Under the pieces are notes generated by a model. That model was given only the letters and a program-made list of their open reading frames with translations, did not search any database and was not told the DNA's origin. The translations under genes were made by a program, and so were the position numbers. A stretch of 64,000 bases of DNA from Branchiostoma floridae (lineage: Eukaryota > Chordata > Leptocardii > Amphioxiformes > Branchiostomatidae). The stretch spans positions 9,321,695-9,385,694 of the forward strand of contig NC_049980.1 of assembly GCF_000003815.2 (NCBI RefSeq). The letters are read 5' to 3'. This document shows positions 11,601 through 24,119 of the stretch, piece after piece (the first letter of the stretch is position 1; each line of letters begins with the position of its first letter).

Positions 11601-13930
11601 CAACTCTGGGACAGTCTTGGGAGAAAGTGAGACACGTTCGTGACATCTGTCCTCTCCGTGGTATCCACGGGAGGGACTGAATGTTGGTTGGTGAACCCTG
11701 TAACCCCCGTGAAATGGACGGTTTGGTAGGTCCGACCATTGCTGGATGCACCAGCTTCAGTACACTACAAAATCTCCACCTCAGAGTCGGACGTTTGGGT
11801 TGTCTCCACATTAAGGACTTGTAACCAAGACTATGGACAAGGCTATGGAACAAGATTGGGATTACTATGCAGTCTGTGACTCGGACGTTAACCCGGAGGT
11901 TGTCACTGCGCTTTACGAGGAAACGGTCGGCCGATACAGAGGTAGAATTGCTCCATGATTTGTCTATAGGGTTGTGTAGTGTGTAACGTTCATGGTATGG
12001 AGGTTGCTGGATCCATGTGGCATTTGTTATATCAGCTGGATTAGCAGACATAGACTTAAACACATCCTTCTACTGTCAGTGCCTTATATCCGGATAACTG
12101 AGAATTTTCCTGTGTACTTTGTTGACATGGGGAATCCTGTTTAATTAATCTCCTACGCAGGTCTGTTATGGTTTTGGGCTGCACTTCTCTGTCATGTTTT
12201 ACGCAGTGTTAAAGAATTATCCTCCCTCTAATAATGATTCTCAATGTGTCTCTGTTATCATTGTTTATACACCAGCAATTTTGTCCTTAAGATAGGGTAA
12301 TTATCAGCAGTTCCTTCCTAACGACCTAAGCGACCCTCAACGCCCCACAGTGAACCATTATCACACCAAAGCCGGCTATTCAAGAGGTGCCTGTCCCAAA
12401 ATCAGCCCTGATTTATCCTGATTATCTCACATTGGTGGCATGTCAGTGAGATATCCTGTTTATTTTAAGAATCAGTGGCCACATGAGAGTAGTACATGGA
12501 CACTAACCCAAATCAAGGGTTTCCTACTTGCTCTTTTAGAACCGTTTAGTCGACGTGCGATGTCATTTATCTCTTGGGGTCACCCCGTCCTTTTAGACAA
12601 ACCCTGCGTGACAAGACACTGGTTAGGAGAGGGGGGAGGGTTGTATTTCAATATGGCAGCCTCCTTTCCTAACATCAACCTAATGTTAGCCTGTCGGCCC
12701 ACCTAGTGGGTAAGGTGGCTAATCTGATTGTGGGAGGGAGGGAAAAATGGGTCACATTGAAAAGGGAAAAGAGAGGTTGATGTGTTACCACGAGGAGTGA
12801 AAAGAAGAAGACTATTGTATTGTAGTAATTATCTGACTCATGAAGGGAAATCTATGGGATCTGTCAGTCCACGCCTCGCGGTACAGTCATGCTTAGTGGC
12901 CGAGCCCGTTTTGGTGATTGGTATGAAAGAAAACATACTCATGTGCAATATTCGGGGGTGTATGAAGCACATAACACAGGACATAATGCATACTTAACAT
13001 TCATAACATAATGCCATAATATCACAATACCATTATTCGTACTCGGACAATTATCTTTTGATTCGTTCCAACCATCACTGTGATATAACTGATTTATGCA
13101 TTACAGTTAGTATAATTGAACACGAACACTATCATTCTAAGCATCTATTTTAATGCAGTAAAAGGGGGGAATTCAAAATGTCCCACAGAACACTAGAACA
13201 ACCACTGAGGCTTCCACCCTTTGAAAGGCCGTCATTGCTTGGTTGGAAGCCAGTGTGCCCCCTGTCGGCCTGCCCTGATATATATTGATGTTATGTGATT
13301 TGCATCTTTACTGCCCGTGTCTGGCTGTGCCAAAATAAAAGGCAGACTATTCGGGGAGGGGTACCAATATAGAGCAGCACCAAAACGTTTGATTCAGCTC
13401 TCAAAGAAAGAACTGTTGAAAGAAGAAATGGCAGAAATATTTTCAATATCTTGCTTGATGTAGAGCTCTACACTACAATAAGTAAATCTTTTCATTTAGG
13501 AACCATGGGTCATATGGAATACATTATTGCTGCGTTAAAGGGAGAATTGGCTATTTTAGGTCAACCCTGTCTCTACATATGAAGAACATAAATCAGAGAA
13601 AGACCAGTAAAATTGCTTGCACACTTCAGAGTCTATCCAATTGAACTGCATATCTGTCGACTATTGAGTACTGTTTGCAGTTATAACCATCTCCAGGATA
13701 TGTAAATATCACAGGCACCACTAGTTGTGTATTGTTACCAATGTACACAATTTAAGGTGTAACATAAGATAATACTTATTGGAAGGTCATTGTATTAAAC
13801 TTAAGCTGAAGAGAGATAGAACTGTTATTTTAAGTAGGTTGTCAGGAAGACATTGTTATTGATGTGGGTTTAGTGCTAGAGGTCAATTTTATGGAGGCAC
13901 GCCCGTCTAAAGGGTGTTGGAATAACGTCA

Positions 13931-14468
13931 GTGCGGGGGACGGGAAAGGGTTTTGGGCGTCGACTTGGGCGTGACGCTTGGATACAAAGCAATTTAGGTA
14001 AAAGAACGGTTATGGCGATGGAGGAGGATGGAGAAAATGTGATAGATTATCCGAGTATTACCGTTATCGTGATAGCACTGCTGGTGTGTATTGCTGTGAA
14101 GATCTTGGTCAATGTCATCCAGGGCCGGCTTATCCTGACAGTTACTGAGGAGACCTTACCAGAGAGCCAGTGCGGCTTTAGGGCTGACGGAGGTACAATA
14201 CACGTGGCTTTTTTTCTTAAGACGAGACAGAATCAAGAAAGTGTAGCAAGCAAAAATAGGATTACGTGCTGCCTTTATAGATATTACAGAAGCTTTTGAT
14301 AGTATCAGCTGGGATGGGCTTTGGAAGATTCTGGTAAGACTAGGCTGCTTACCAAAACTTCTCCGAATTGTTCAAGTGCTTTTGAGAATAATGAGATATA
14401 CTGTCATATATGATATACAGTATGCCAGCTTTAGGGCCCATAGAAAAGCAATGTTGGAAATTGTTTAA
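13931..14468 (+). pseudogene. Decayed non-LTR retrotransposon reverse transcriptase
   Basis: The first frame runs through a degraded 'Y-R-G-I-A-L-L' region (IVIALLVCIAVKIL) into VTEETLPESQCGFRADGG. This is the classic LPESQCGFR element between RT motifs. Near 14250-14268 the reading shifts frame. It then continues as AAFIDITEAFDSISWDGLW (RT motif A, F-I-D-x-T-x-A-F-D) and ILVRLGCLPKLLRIVQ, up to a stop at 14468. The frameshift and the absence of endonuclease and the YADD motif show it is dead. The apparent hydrophobic helix near its start is RT sequence, not a membrane anchor. Confidence 0.75.
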
Positions 14469-15018
14469 ACCACCAACAGGACATTACATGTTACTCATTG
14501 TTAGAGAAATTTTGTGCAAAAAATGAACTGTTACAGCAACAAATATTACCACAAAGAGTTACGTGGCAAACTTGCAATACTGTGGCATATCATGAATTAA
14601 ATGTAGAGAGTTAAAAAGTCATTTTGTTTAGACTGGCAAATGTTGCCCCTTTTCTTGCCAAAACCTTGTGCCCCTAGGTCTTAACGTTAATCTGTATGAA
14701 ACTGAATCAACTGTAATACCAGGGATGGTTATAGAGATCATCAAATTTCCCCTGTATGAAAAAGGTTGAGTGATAGGCAGAAGATCAATATATTTAGTGT
14801 ATAATATTATGTGTTTGGAAAATAATTATCAGGTTTGTAGAATATACTATAGTTGACTTTTCTTTTACACAACTAGTAATGTCTTTCACCTGCTTATGTT
14901 TGGATGCCTATGTATTAGACATCCTCCTTAGAGCTTCAACATCCTATTGTGTAGGTTTGTTTCGATTCACACCTTCAAAGTGTGACCTACAAGCTATTTC
15001 TCGACCCTTCAATCTAGT

Positions 15019-15057
15019 AACATCTCTCTTGTTGTAGTCTACAACAAGAGAGATGTT
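15019..15057. repeat. 39-base perfect palindrome
   Basis: The left arm AACATCTCTCTTGTTGTAG is followed by a single T and then its exact 19-base complement. It is capable of forming a hairpin or cruciform. No flanking copies were found in the window. Confidence 0.95.
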
Positions 15058-15339
15058 CCACTCTGTATGGTTCACCTGGGTAACCTGGCGTGACAAGAAT
15101 GTTACCCCGTCTTAATCATGTTTGTAAGAAGTGTTTAGTCTGACATGGTTACCCCATCCCCAGGTGTTCTTACCACCCTGTTACACTGGGTATCAGGTAA
15201 CCTCACAAAACAGGTGGTGGGGAAAGGACACAACACCTGAAACATCCTGTCCCTTTTGATCATCCTCGTTTGGTATTATAATTTCCCAGACACTAACTGG
15301 CCCTTAAATATGGGACCTCCATTTCATATCCTATAAGAG

Positions 15340-15485
15340 GGATGTCCCTAACCAAAGCTAGGTAGTCATTTCCACCTAAGCAAAGTGAGGAAAGTCATGT
15401 AAAGTGCCTTTCCAAGGGCATAAGGTCAGTGGCATATCAAGGAATTTGAACCAAGACCTCTTGGTTATGAGCTGAACAACCATCT
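15340..15485 (-). mobile_element. tRNA-derived SINE, minus strand
   Basis: Read on the minus strand, it opens with an A-box-like GGTTGTTCAGCTCATAACC (about 15463-15481) and a B-box GGTTCAAATTCC (plus positions 15441-15452). The downstream body reads CCTTGGAAAGGCACTTTACA, GACTTTCCTCACTTTGC, then a T/C-rich GACTACCTAGCTTTGG. The same body (CTTGG-AAAGGC, GACTTTCCT-AC, ACCTGACTTTGGTTG) follows the tRNA-like head at 32530, so the two are one family. Ends are approximate. Confidence 0.65.
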
Positions 15486-15902
15486 GTTATACCTGTAACC
15501 ATACGACCCCATAACATGATCTAAATTTTTCAGAGTAAATGTTTGCTCCAAAATAAACACATCCTTAGTCTACTTTCAGGATCTCTAAAAATGCAATACT
15601 GGTGTTGTGATTGTAGCAAAATCTATGGACTTCATTCTTGGTTGTTTTGCCAGCCTTTTATGAATATGCATTTATGTATGCTATACATAATACACAGACA
15701 GGTGCAGGTTGGGTGCAGGTAGATATCAGAAATACCTGAACAACTTATATTTTCACAGCACAAACCTACATATGCTGGTGTTTCATATATTTGGAGCCCT
15801 TATTTGGTTGGAATGATTTTGTGAGTGTCTCTGATACAAACATGTTTATATCATCCATTACAAATTTTGTAACATTGACCAATCCATTGTTCTTTCTTCC
15901 AG

Positions 15903-15964
15903 ATGAGCGAGATCAAGTTCAGAAGAAAACTTTTACAAAATGGGTGAACAAGCACCTCACAAAG
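15903..15964 (+). CDS. MACF1/DST: Spectraplakin exon 2 (start of CH1)
   Basis: 62 bases between TTCCAG and GTAAGA. The Asp codon is completed from exon 1 (phase 1), then ERDQVQKKTFTKWVNKHLTK ends in phase 0. This is the first helix of the CH1 domain in spectraplakins and plectin. D-E-R-D-x-V-Q-K-K-T-F-T-K-W-V/I-N-x-H-L is nearly invariant in the family and belongs to the first actin-binding surface. Length and phase match the vertebrate exon as I know it. Next coding sequence is the HWRRE microexon or the exon at 40888. Confidence 0.95.
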
Positions 15965-17027
15965 GTAAGACACTTCACAAACATTTTATTACAGGTTATT
16001 ACATCACACTTCCAATTCCTGTCAGCACAGCACTTTTTAATTGACTGCAGAAGTGGTGAAAATTCCAAATGATATTTTTCAACCTACCTCTTTCAAGATA
16101 CTTGATACTGCTTGAAGCTAGGATCATAAGATTGAGTGTTATAACTTATATAGTGCAATAATAATATGTTGTAGTCACTAGGGCTTGAAATTCATTTTAC
16201 TGAGAATGGAGTTAAATTGAATTCGTATCAAGGAGTGTGGATAAGATCTACTTAAAAATTTAGGTGTACAAGAAATTATTGAGTCAATAGCATAGACTAA
16301 AGCAGAATGTAAGGAAAACCTAGTCACAAAGGAAAATCCAAGATCTTGAGAAATATTACGAAAATTCTTTTTCTGACACTAAATGTCAAGAGTATACTAA
16401 ATAGTTACATGTGGTGTAGGACAGTCAGTGACAATACCTTAAAAATGCATTTAACCATACACAAAATATCTAGATGTACCAGTGCACAAAAGATGCACAG
16501 CTGCAATTTTGGATGCACTAAAGTAGTGCATATGCTTCCAGTATTTTGAGGGTCCTGGTAACAAAGGTATCTTAGACTTTGGCCTTTTCATTTAGATTGC
16601 TGATTTAATACTGATAGACTAAAGATTAGGGCTAGGCACGAAGAAGACGATGGATGTAGGATTTTCCCAGTAACAGAGGTAGTGTCCAAATAATGTCCCT
16701 GATATTTAGGAAATGCAGAGTATTCTTTTATCAGTCTGGGTCATGCTACATCAGTATGTAAGTCTGGAGTCCATAAAGCTTTGCTATGCTTCTTATTTTG
16801 GGACGATGTCCAAAAGATAGAAAGGGGATAGCGCATTTCCTGAGTAGCATTTCAATACTGGATACTAGTACTACATTTCATACTGTTGGTACATGCTACC
16901 GGTATCTTGATTCTGCTGTCAAGTTGGTCTTTCAGTCTTTAGTTTTTAAAATCGAATATAGTTGGCTTATTGTGCAGTGCATAATGCTGAATAGTGGTAT
17001 GACAGAAGAGTTAATTGGAAGAGAGCA

Positions 17028-17206
17028 GCCTCTACCAGGCTCCCAAGGACGCTGGAAAAATAGTAGAAATTGTTGGTTGGCCGAGGGATACAGTTTTCCC
17101 AGGTCACAAACTGTATTCCTTGGCCAAACAACTCCTCTGGTGTGTTTTCAGTCTATTTGGCCAATTTCTACTATTTTTCCAGCGACCTTGGGAGCCTGGT
17201 AGAGGC
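17028..17206. repeat. Fold-back MITE family C, copy 1
   Basis: The left arm GCCTCTACCAGGCTCCCAAG...GCTGGAAAAATAGTAGAAATTG is complementary to the right arm CAATTTCTACTATTTTTCCAGC...GGGAGCCTGGTAGAGGC, with a short middle. Related copies lie at 24936-25123 and 51301-51490. Non-coding. Confidence 0.8.
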
Positions 17207-17701
17207 TAGGAAGAGAGTAAGAAAAAGAAATAGATTTTGACACATTCTAGAAAATGTTGAATATACAGTGATTATGCTATTACAAGTAGCAGAAAAAACT
17301 GAGATGTACATAGGTTTTAAGATTATCATATGGATTGCTTTCGTGAATGAGATGATATTGGCTTGACAGAAAAGAAATAGGAAGGTGGCAATGTAAGACA
17401 TGAAACTGTGCTAGCTAGGGTAAGTCAATATAAAGAGGGAGAGATGGGAGGGGGGCACATTTCCTGCCTGCCACAGATTTGGCGGCACTTGAAGTAATTG
17501 TAGAGGCGGGGACTGCACGTGATGCCTTGATGCCGGGTCTTTATTGGATATACATGCAGATAGGCCAGACATGTCCACTTCATAATGCATGCCTGGTGTA
17601 GGAGTAAAGTAAGTTAGTCTGTACGTAGGCAGTGAGTCATGTCTGGTAGTCCGGATCATTCTGCCATGTCTGGTACTCCTGATCATTCCCAACTGGCTGT
17701 A

Positions 17702-18261
17702 TACTGTAAATGCAGAAACGTTTGCGGTGGTTTTATGTTCGTGGTTTTCACGGTGGCCACTTCACCGAACTTAAAACTACCGCAAACATTTTTCCATTAA
17801 TGCATTATAGTTTTTTACTACAGTCTATGGCGCTACCGGAACTTAAAACTACCACGAACCAGGCTTTTAGCTAGGGATGCGTCAACGCGTCATTTAGACG
17901 CACTGTCCTAACAAACATAAGAAATCGGACGCACTACTTTTAAGCAAGACGCACTACGGACGCCCAAATTTTTCCTCCCAGCCTCAGTCAGGGCAAACAT
18001 ATCGTAACAGACACAAAAAAATCTTGGCTGAATTCTACAAAATATGCACCTCAAAATGCAGGAAATAGCATTTCAGAGGGTTATGATTTCAAAATTTTCC
18101 GGGGGGATACCCCCAGACCCCCTACAATGCTCGCGTCGCAGATCACTCCGATTACTTTGGACGCCCTAAAATTAATTCCTAGCTAAAAGCCTGCCACGAA
18201 CACTCCATTTTCCCGCTACTACAAAAGTAAATCCACACAAACTTAAATGCATTTACAGTAT
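17702..18261. repeat. Fold-back MITE family B, copy split by a hAT-type MITE
   Basis: Left part: TACTGTAAATGCAGAAACG through to ...TACCACGAAC (17859). Right part: CCACGAACACTCC... through to AAATGCATTTACAGTA. The two halves together equal one family-B element interrupted by the insertion at 17860-18193. Confidence 0.85.
17860..18193. mobile_element. hAT-type MITE (334 bases) with TIRs and 8-base target duplication
   Basis: Perfect 16-base terminal inverted repeats: CAGGCTTTTAGCTAGG at the left and CCTAGCTAAAAGCCTG at the right. It is flanked by a perfect 8-base direct repeat CCACGAAC (17852-17859 and 18194-18201). An 8-base duplication with CA-G-starting termini is the hallmark of the hAT superfamily. 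No transposase is encoded, so it is non-autonomous. Confidence 0.93.
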
Positions 18262-19550
18262 ATGCACACAGGAAGGAAGACAGTCAGTCACTCCTTGGGT
18301 CATTGCTATCCACTGTGTATGTGTGTTAGCACCAAATTTGTGTGGAGCATTATTAGAAGGTATTCCGAGATCCTTCCATGAAAATTCTTTGGCAGATTCC
18401 TGTACAGTGAGAGGATATTTCATACGATAGGTTTAAGTTTTGCAACAAAATATAAATAGAATAGTCTACTGCTAGTGAGGTAGCATTGGATGCATTTAAT
18501 TTTACCAAGAAGAATGGTTTAAGGCAGAATGAAGTATTTAAGAAGTATAACTACTATAAGCAGTAAGTAAGAACAGATAGTGGTAAAATTTATATAGCTC
18601 TGTCTAATATGCCATTTCCAATTTTTTTTTTTTCCACATAGAGATTATACATGTCTGTAATTTCTGTGTTTGGTATATCTCAAAAATGTGATACTCAAAA
18701 CCTGTACGCAATCAAAAAAACATGTCCAACAATTCCTCTGAAATTCTCCTATTGTTACCTCATTGATTTTCGACACGCATAAAACATTCACGACAATGCG
18801 GAATGTTGATCCCAGCTGTTAAAACTTTGACTGCTCATATAACAGTCCCAACTGTCACTACTCCTGTTACAGTTAGAGTAGATGTGTGTGACAGGTAGAA
18901 GAAGCATGGCAGTTAAGATTAGTTCCACTGGGTGTGTGGGCCGGGCTTGTTAGACAGGGACAAAGGGTTAGACAGCTGCTATAGGACCGTGAACTTGACT
19001 GTGGTGTCAGATATGTGGGGCTGGCGCCGCGCCAAGTTTCCACATGACGCCATCTTACCTCATTCCCCAATGGTCATTATCTATGGAGAGAGCACTCTGG
19101 GTCTCATGATAATTCATGAATTATGCTGTTTAGTGTTTTGTAGCATTTACTGGTGTGAGGCCTAAGACTTATATAGGAAAAATTTGAAATATGAGTAATA
19201 TGAGATTTGACATTTCTATTTGATGGGATATCAAGCATAGCATTTTGTCTCTTTGAAAATATCTTTTCCTGATACATTATGTGATAATCTAAATAAACAA
19301 TTGAATCATACATACTATTAAAGAATATGAGTATATATGCAAACGAAACTTCATTGTCAGTCAATGTCTGAATTTGAAGGAACCAATTTTGAGTTCCTTT
19401 TTTCAAATTCCTGTCCCTCCAAATTAAAATGCTATTTCAAGTTTCTCCGCCCTCCTTTCATTTAGATGATACGTGTACCTAAAATATTTCCAGTGAACTC
19501 TACATTTTTTAAAGGGGATTGGTTACCCTTCTTCTGAGATGTCTGGAAAG

Positions 19551-19564
19551 GTTGCCATAGCAAC
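19551..19564. promoter_or_regulatory. Perfect RFX X-box palindrome
   Basis: GTTGCCATAGCAAC matches the symmetric RFX-factor site (GTNRCC-N-RGYAAC) exactly. The same 14-mer recurs at 59649-59662. Function is inferred from motif identity only. Confidence 0.5.
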
Positions 19565-19774
19565 AAATAGGTTTATGCATGTAGCCTGTCAACAGTATAT
19601 AATGTTGACAGGACTGAAGTTGGACAGCGGGGATGTGTGCAATTTCAAGTATGTCATTTGCTGTACTTGTAATTAAGACGGGTGGCACCAACAAATTGAA
19701 TACACAGGAATGCTAGCTGTTGAAGAGTCTGACAGGTTTTCTGTTGTTGATGATGACGCTATTTCACCTGTAGA

Positions 19775-20020
19775 TAGGGGTGGGTACCGGTATGGTCTAC
19801 AGAAAAAACAGACCTGAAAAAATCAGTGCACCGGATGTTGGACTGATTAGAAAATTAATTGATGATATGCAGGCGTAAAAGTGTTTTGGGGCTTGAGGTC
19901 AAAGAAAATAACAAGAGCAACATATATACAGTCGCAACATCACAGGTATGGTCCTGGACCTGATCCTCTGGACCTGAACCGTACCTGCACCTGAATTTTC
20001 TGCAGCGGTACCCACCCCTA
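19775..20020. mobile_element. MITE family D, intact copy
   Basis: Begins TAGGGGTGGGTACC and ends with the exact complement GGTACCCACCCCTA: a 14-base perfect terminal inverted repeat over 246 bases. The interior has CCTGGACCTGATCCTCTGGA and related runs. TAGGGGTG ends suggest hAT affinity, but no clean 8-base target duplication is visible. It sits between two imperfect direct copies of host sequence (19707-19772 and 20024-20113). Confidence 0.75.
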
Positions 20021-23000
20021 CGTTGGAATGCTAACTCCTCCTTGAAGAGTCTGACAGACTGTAGTGTACTGGTTTCCTGCCATCAATAATGTCATAGCTA
20101 TTTCACCTGTAGGCGTTACCTGTTGAGTGGTCACGGCACTTGGCTCGGGGTGTGGGCTCAATTGTGCAAACTGCACTTCAACACAAAAGTTCAAGCACAA
20201 CGGTCACAGTTTATAGAAGGAGGTGAAGCGTTGTTTTGAAGGGTCATCAGGGTTACCACCCTTCCTGTGTAAAATTAACAACTTTTCCACATATCTCTAT
20301 TTTATCACAACATAAAAGACTAACAAATGCATGTAAAATATTGATGAATATCAAATTCAAATTAACAATATTGCTGACCCATTCTGGCTACCTCTGAGCT
20401 TGACATGAGTCAACTTGACATCAATATTTGATCTGTACAAAATAAGGCTTTGAAGCTCTTTCTAATTCTATGTACATATTTTTAGGGGCATATGACAATC
20501 ATAATCGTTTAGATGATTTGGTAAAACTTATCTGAAGGAAATACTAAGTTTCTTAGAAGTTTGATAGAAAGCCATGCTGATATAATAAGAAAGGTCATGA
20601 CCCCAACTCTGGCCTGCCCCCCTCCCACACCTGGGCACACCCAGGATGTGACAACAGGAAGAGTAAACATCCCTCCCTGTGGACCTGATAACTCTGCCCT
20701 CATCACCACAGACATGTGTGCCTGTCTACACCACATAAATCTTGTAAGGAACACACATGGATGCCCTACATGTATGTAAGGAAATCTATGTCTAAGGAAT
20801 TGGAGAAGACTGTTCAAGTTGCTACAGCTATTGCCTAAACCAAGGAGATTATATAACTGAAATGTCCTTGACTAAACTTTGAAATTCATCTTAACTTTGA
20901 AATACAAACTCCCTTCCATCAATGACAATCTTTTTCCATCTCCAAAGAGCACTGTTTGTTCATTTCCTGGCTTGAAGTTCAACTGGAGCATTCAATACTG
21001 TACTTCATTTCATTTCATTTATTTATTTAACCAGGTATTGACTTTGAAGTGCTACTGAAAACTTTCTCTCTCTGACTCATCAATCATTCTTGATTGTAAG
21101 TAATGTATGGGGAGGGGCTGAGGGGGTGTTTGTGTGTTTTGTACTAACTGTCATCCCTGTAGTTGTGCAGTTATCAAAACCTCCTCCCCCTCAAAGTTAA
21201 CTTTTTAGGGGAGGAGGTGGCATGTCTTGTCAATTTGGCTAGAGCAATGTGCCAACTTTCATGCACAAGATTTGCCATTGACACCTGACATTGGCAGCCT
21301 ATTTTCATTTCCCATAGTTCATAGGGAAAGTCATCATATTCATGCTATTCGTAGAGAGAGGACCAATCTTTGCGTAATCGCCCTCCTTGATTTGGGGGTA
21401 ATGTGTAAGGGGTTCTTCTGAATTCAGCGTAAATCGTTGTGAATATGTCCACATGATGAAGACCCTCATTTGAGTCAAATAGTTCTATCATCCCATCTAT
21501 GCAGTCTTATACATTTTGTAAATTTTGTATGATGCCTGTATCATTCCTTGATAGTGACAGAAAGTAGTTATATGTCTATTTTGGGTACTGAAATGTGCCA
21601 ACAAACAATTCAAAGCCCCCCTCCGCAAAATTACCTTTATTCCAGAATGCACAAATGTAATATACGTTTTTGATGTAGACTGTAATTCTTTTTTCCACTT
21701 TACTGAATATCGTTTCATTTAATCTAATGAGTCTATGCCTTGAGGTTGGAAACATGAGTAGTCTGTGGTTGACTGAGTATGACCTTGACAGCTGGACTAC
21801 TGTAGGAGTGACAGGAATACAAAGGTGGTTACTGTGCCACTATAGCTGGGCCTTTCAACTCTGACCTGGCTGCCATTGCTGTCAGTTTCCCAAGGACATG
21901 GCCAGAAATGATAGAAATGTATCAAATTTCCTGGACTGTACCATTTAGATTGCTAAGGTTATTCTGTGAGCATGATTGCGCAGTAAAATGTATATTTTTT
22001 TTACCTTTATCAAATGTTTATCTGGATTTTCCTGTTGTGCTGTGATATGGACATTTATATAATAAGATACATAAACTAAGACTTTATTTTGAAACCGAAG
22101 GTAAGAAATATACTTTTAGAAGTCAAATTTGTCATCTCTCTCATACACATACTAGTCATAGCTGAATTATTTCCACAGTGTATGATGTACCTTGCAATTG
22201 GGTAGTTAGGTTCATTAGTATGAAAGCTGACCCGTTTCCCTGAGTGTAAATCAATGTAAATCAGTTTCTTTTGTTGTTGTGTCATCCAATTTAGAAGGTA
22301 GTAGAATAGTAAGTAAATCAGCCGAGTGAGGAGAAGCTATTTATGAAGAATGTAATATTCGAAGATTTAAATCTATAAAGTCAGTGTCAGAGTGTGAGTG
22401 ATGACAACAATGTAAGATCATGCAAGATTTCAGCATCTGTTCCAGATAACATGTTGAATAGTTCTAATCGTTCTAATCAATGTATGGAGCCCCGGGCCAT
22501 ACTGTAAAATATGGATTAGTTGGAACACCGAATTTGAATGTAAATTTGGTCCGGGTTTGATATAAAATGAAATACATGTACAAGCAAATCATAATGCCTG
22601 TCTTACATTCTGATCATTTTACACTGTAAAATGGGATGTGTTCGAATGGCTATATTGAATTATTATATTGACCACATACCACATACCATTGCAAACATCT
22701 CCCATTTTATAGTAAAACCCTTCATGGCAGTTTCAACTGCGAACTTAGTAGCGAAGTACTGTGAACACTTAATTTTCACCCTGTCGCAAAATTAAATCCC
22801 TGCAAAAAGGTCTTCGTTTTAGTTTAACAGTATTTTCATGTCAGCTTATCCCTCTGGAATCTAAGAAAAGGCCAGACAAATTTAAATCAGTTTGTCTATA
22901 GTCCACATGGAAAAGGAGCAGTAGCAGAAATAGTATTATCTACGTGACTATAATGCCACATTGATATTTCCTTTGTCAAGTGAGTCGATAGCTAAGGGTA

Positions 23001-23392
23001 TAGCATTTTCATCACATATCTCCCTTTTATCATTTCTGAATATGTATCACTAGCAGCAGACTGATTGCATTTCGGATGTATTCCTCCCATACTCCCGATA
23101 TCTCTGCGATACCTGAAATCAATTACACTCGGAGCTTTGACGGAATCCCGACAGGCCACGAATATTTGGACGATAAAACCCTCCATGGCCGACCCTCTTT
23201 GTGTTTATGGCTATATATGGCATCCCATTTACTGAATACCAATTAGCGCAGGGTCCTAACGAGCATGTGATGGCTGATTGACAGCTTGTGATGGGAGGTT
23301 GTCAGCAAACGGATAGTTTTGTACTGCAGGTCTAATTGGCAATTCTGTCGACTTGGTTGTTGAACGGAATTGTCTTTCATACTACTGTAGAT

Positions 23393-23487
23393 GCAGAAAT
23401 GTTTGTGGTGGTTTTAACCACCACGAAAACTCCATTTTCCTGCTACCGCAAAAGTAAATCCCCGCGAATTTAAATGCATTTACAGTA
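23393..23487. repeat. MITE family B, internally deleted copy
   Basis: TACTGTAGATGCAGAAATG at one end and AAATGCATTTACAGTA at the other, with most of the middle missing (95 bases versus about 212 in the full copy). Confidence 0.75.
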
Positions 23488-24119
23488 GAGTCGATTCCAA
23501 GTCACCGCGTGGATGTTTCTTGCCATTCTTTACATTTCATTTGAAATCTTTGTATCTATTTCTAATGTACATTACATGGTTTCTGAGGATTTCAAAATTT
23601 GTTGACACTTTCTAAATGTCTTAGTGTTTTTCTGGAACATTCTAAATATTTATGGCATGGAGAACAACATTTCCAATACCTTCTAAAAAATAGTAACACC
23701 ACAAAGGCTATATTTCGAAAGCCGAACCATCATATCATATATTATCACCCTATCATAGTATTAAATTTGATATACGGACCTCTGCTCTTGCCTTGTTTGC
23801 TTTAAATTGCTAATGAAGATTTATGTAGAGAGGTATTCAATGATATCTAAATAGATTTGGGAAATGGATTACAAATGGATGATAGTATATCAACTGTAGA
23901 TGAATCTATCCTTTGCTATACTGTTTTCATTTTGAGTCATAATCAGGTACAACATTTCCAAAAATAATTTCATCAGGTTGGAAGATCATATTACATCGTT
24001 TTCTTTTACACAACCAGTTTTTCTCACATGCTGACAACATTTACTTTACATTACGTAACATACACCTGTAATATTTTCACCATGATCACTGGTTAATACA
24101 AGTACTACTGAAGAACTAA

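Larger units (their letters stand above)
8639..15902 (+). other. Spectraplakin intron 1
   Basis: Begins GTAAGA and ends CTTCCAG. It holds a decayed LINE reverse transcriptase (13931-14468), a 39-base palindrome (15019-15057) and a tRNA-derived SINE (15340-15485). Near 9670-9693 there is a second copy of the small AAGGAGCT hairpin seen at 781-810. The rest (8.7-13.9 kb) shows no supported gene. Confidence 0.75.

Noticed and set aside
11443-12063. 206-codon open frame on the minus strand, the longest unexplained frame in intron 1
   Set aside because: No recognisable domain, signal or helix pattern, and composition like the surrounding intron. A frame of this length is not surprising once in 64 kb read in six frames.
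13994-14130. Apparent transmembrane N-terminus (MAMEEDGENV...VIVIALLVCIAVKIL) as an alternative membrane-anchored spectraplakin start
   Set aside because: The hydrophobic stretch aligns with the Y-R-G-I-x-L-L region of LINE reverse transcriptases and runs directly into LPESQCGFR. It is a retroelement remnant.
22727-22840. Another MITE family-B copy
   Set aside because: Some ordered similarity (TGCGAACTTA, AATTAAATCCCTGC), but both termini are missing. Too eroded to call.
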